Shown here piece by piece: positions 29,557 through 30,702 of a DNA stretch of 30,702 nucleotides; the stretch's first letter is position 1, and each line of letters opens with the position of its first letter. The notes beneath the pieces are model-generated. The model did not search any database. It was not told the DNA's origin and saw only the letters and a list, made by a program, of their open reading frames with translations. The translations under genes were made by a program, and so were the position numbers. Origin of the DNA: Hallerella sp963660435 (GTDB taxonomy: Bacteria > Fibrobacterota > Fibrobacteria > Fibrobacterales > Fibrobacteraceae); contig CAVKYI010000022.1 of assembly GCA_963660435.1 (NCBI GenBank), forward strand, positions 1 to 30,702, given 5' to 3'.

Positions 29557-29585
29557 TTGTCAATCCTTCGTTCGCGATGTATATT
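29557..29585 (+). promoter_or_regulatory. Promoter of the Panacea/2TM pair
   Basis: TTGTCA (29557-29562) and TATATT (29580-29585) have the ideal 17-bp spacer. The predicted start of transcription falls at or within a base of the ATG (29593), which has no Shine-Dalgarno sequence, so the mRNA may be leaderless. Confidence 0.6.
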
Positions 29586-29592
29586 GTATCGC

Positions 29593-30069
29593 ATGGGACA
29601 GAACGAGCTTGACAGCGTGGACGTGGCGAAGGCCCTGATGGCCGAGGCCGATTCGCAGGGATTGCGTCTGAACATGACGCAGCTGCAGAAGCTCCTCTAC
29701 ATCGTGTACGGGACATGCCTCGTCATGCTCGGTCGCCGACCGTTCGACGAGCACGCCCAGGCGTGGCCGTTCGGTCCGGTATTCCCGAGGACGCGCCGGA
29801 AGCTTTTCGACGACGTGAAGAACTGGACTCCCGAATCCTGTCCGGCGACCGTTCCGGAAGACGTGAAGGACATCGTGCGCAAGGTCGTCCGGTTCTTCGG
29901 GTCGTGGACTTCCGGCCAGCTCATCGAGTGGACGCACACTCCCGGTTCGCCGTGGGACATGACGCAGAAGATGCCGGGCTTCAAGTGGGCGCAGGAAATC
30001 GGCGATGGCCTCATTACCGACTATTTCAAGGCCTATGTCATCCGCCGGAGAGCAAATGCTGCCGGATAA
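29593..30069 (+). CDS. Panacea-domain (SocA/DUF4065-like) antitoxin candidate (158 aa)
   Basis: The Panacea/DUF4065 signature is clear: VAKALMAEADSQG, then LNMTQLQKLLYIVYGTCLVM, RRPFDEHAQAWPFGPVFPR and a later helix around LITDYF. In experimentally studied PanTA pairs this domain neutralises many unrelated toxins encoded next to it. ATG 29593 (MGQNELDSVD) is chosen over an in-frame TTG at 29557 because that codon forms the -35 box. The gene overlaps by 14 bp the two-TM protein that follows, the usual tight arrangement of a toxin-antitoxin operon. The C-terminus is basic. It may keep the prophage or protect against superinfecting phages. Confidence 0.8.
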   Translation: MGQNELDSVDVAKALMAEADSQGLRLNMTQLQKLLYIVYGTCLVMLGRRPFDEHAQAWPFGPVFPRTRRKLFDDVKNWTPESCPATVPEDVKDIVRKVVRFFGSWTSGQLIEWTHTPGSPWDMTQKMPGFKWAQEIGDGLITDYFKAYVIRRRANAAG

Positions 30070-30409
30070 CGAGAACCTTTTCGAACTGGACGTTCCCGCA
30101 GGAAAGCTGGACGCCAATCCGGACGGGAACGAACGCGAGGACGGACCGTCGCTGCAGCTGCAGAAACTGGAATCGGAACGGTTCGGGGACGACACCAGGC
30201 ATCGCAAGGGGCTGGTCTCCTGGGTAAAATGGCTGATCCCGATATACCTTGTCCTCATGTTCGCCGTTCTTGTAGTTTCCGGCATAAGTCCGGGCGGATT
30301 CCATATCGAGACGGCGGTCCTTATCGCCATGCTGTGCACCACTACGGCGAACGTGCTTGGCCTTGCCGCCATCGTCCTTTACGGCCTTTTTTGGCTTCAC
30401 AAAAAGTAG
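30056..30409 (+). CDS. Two-transmembrane protein, candidate toxin of the Panacea pair (117 aa)
   Basis: ATG 30056 has GGAG five bases upstream and lies inside the end of the antitoxin gene. The first 50 residues are polar and acidic (ENLFELDVPAGKLDANPDG, EREDGPSLQLQKLESERF), then two hydrophobic segments follow (about 55-76, WVKWLIPIYLVLMFAVLVV; and about 85-113) separated by a short loop SGISPGGF. The C-terminus is WLHKK. No enzymatic motif is visible, so the likely action is on the membrane. Membrane-acting toxins are one of the classes found beside Panacea antitoxins. It converges with the M15 peptidase gene, which ends 6 bp beyond. Confidence 0.7.
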   Translation: MLPDNENLFELDVPAGKLDANPDGNEREDGPSLQLQKLESERFGDDTRHRKGLVSWVKWLIPIYLVLMFAVLVVSGISPGGFHIETAVLIAMLCTTTANVLGLAAIVLYGLFWLHKK

Positions 30410-30415
30410 CCCCAC

Positions 30416-30702
30416 TCACTTCCACAGCACCTGCCTCCGGGGCTTTCCGTCGATGGCGACCCCGACGTGAAAGAACCGGATTCCCGACGACACCTTCCCC
30501 GGAGATACGCAATAGACGATAAGCTGGTCGAGGGCTACAGGGATGTCCGCCGGATAGACGGTCTCCGGAATCGCCCTTTCGAGCGCGCCGAGCAGTCTGT
30601 CGCATTCCTCCGACGTGCCGTTCAAGGGCACGATGTCCGCGGCGAGACCCAGGAGGTGCGCGGAATCTTTCACGCCCCCGACCCTCTCGTTCACCGCCTC
30701 CG
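30416..30702 (-). CDS. M15 family peptidase (endolysin-like), 5' end beyond window
   Basis: The frame is open to the right edge, so the N-terminus is missing. The remaining 95 residues hold SAHLLGLAADI (His and Asp zinc ligands of the SxHxxGxAxD motif) and FFHVGVAIDG (the third His), characteristic of M15 D-Ala-D-Ala/L-Ala-D-Glu peptidases used by phages to cut peptidoglycan at lysis. The stop TGA is at 30416-30418. It is probably the lysis enzyme of the phage. Confidence 0.8.
   Translation of the reverse strand, partial: EAVNERVGGVKDSAHLLGLAADIVPLNGTSEECDRLLGALERAIPETVYPADIPVALDQLIVYCVSPGKVSSGIRFFHVGVAIDGKPRRQVLWK

Larger units (their letters stand above)
14456..30702. mobile_element. Tailed-phage-like prophage integrated at tRNA-Lys, right end outside window
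   Basis: The element begins within the tRNA-Lys fragment and contains terminase subunits, portal, MuF head protein, virion morphogenesis protein, RusA-like resolvase, an M15 peptidase fragment, ArdC, a toxin-antitoxin pair and a 7-deazaguanine DNA modification pathway. Composition is GC-richer than the host part, with strong Shine-Dalgarno sites and many overlapping starts and stops. No integrase, repressor, major capsid or tail gene is seen in the window, so these must lie further right or be absent. Confidence 0.85.

Noticed and set aside
1..30702. CRISPR array
   Set aside because: No regularly spaced direct repeats of 23-40 bases were seen anywhere in the window.

Overview
The window joins about 14.4 kb of bacterial chromosome to the left part of an integrated phage-like element. 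The host looks like a member of the Fibrobacterota (Fibrobacter-like). Supporting signs are a TIGR02147/DUF4423 regulator of the kind that forms a large paralogous family in Fibrobacter, a secreted GLUG/InlB-B-repeat protein, many lipoproteins with beta-sandwich-like bodies, and palindrome-rich intergenic repeats. No database search was possible, so the taxon is an inference.

Host part (1-14455). On the minus strand lie a secreted repeat protein (cut by the window edge) and a 90-aa membrane protein that precedes it. Next is an 0.8-kb gene-free stretch of repeats and hairpins. On the plus strand follow a small unknown protein, serine O-acetyltransferase (cysE), endonuclease III (nth), and a compact run of three lipoproteins plus two PEGA-domain membrane proteins whose first four genes overlap by 4 bp (ATGA). 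An outer-membrane barrel protein with C-terminal repeats, a DUF2156-GNAT fusion and the TIGR02147 regulator complete this part.

Junction (14423-14504). A terminator is followed by only the 3' part of a tRNA-Lys(CUU) gene on the minus strand. This is what an element inserted into the 3' end of a tRNA gene leaves behind, so the prophage starts here and runs past the right edge. The intact tRNA and the integrase should lie beyond 30702.

Phage part (14456-30702). The left arm (plus strand) carries an unknown protein, an ArdC-like antirestriction protein, an Api92/DUF1281-like protein, a dCTP-deaminase/dUTPase-fold protein fused to two membrane helices, and a structured leader RNA with terminator ahead of a small acidic/basic helical protein. 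Converging on it is a long minus-strand operon. In transcription order it holds a ParB-like protein, a divergent QueD paralogue, a DpdA-like DNA guanine transglycosylase, QueD, a 39-aa tetra-Cys protein, QueE, FolE, a virion morphogenesis protein, a small HTH protein, terminase small and large subunits, a DUF1073-type portal, and a MuF head protein whose C-terminus is an AT-richer extension with an HEMTH zinc-protease motif. Upstream are small virion or membrane genes, a RusA-like resolvase, a Panacea (SocA-like) antitoxin with an overlapping two-TM protein, and a partial M15 peptidase.

Most notable are: (1) a phage 7-deazaguanine DNA modification pathway without QueC, but with an extra QueD-like protein that has lost the catalytic Cys; (2) a MuF-metallopeptidase polymorphic toxin with a convergent, separately controlled candidate immunity gene; (3) the Dcd-fold/2TM fusion with the catalytic Glu replaced; (4) a Panacea/2TM toxin-antitoxin pair that may be transcribed as a leaderless mRNA.
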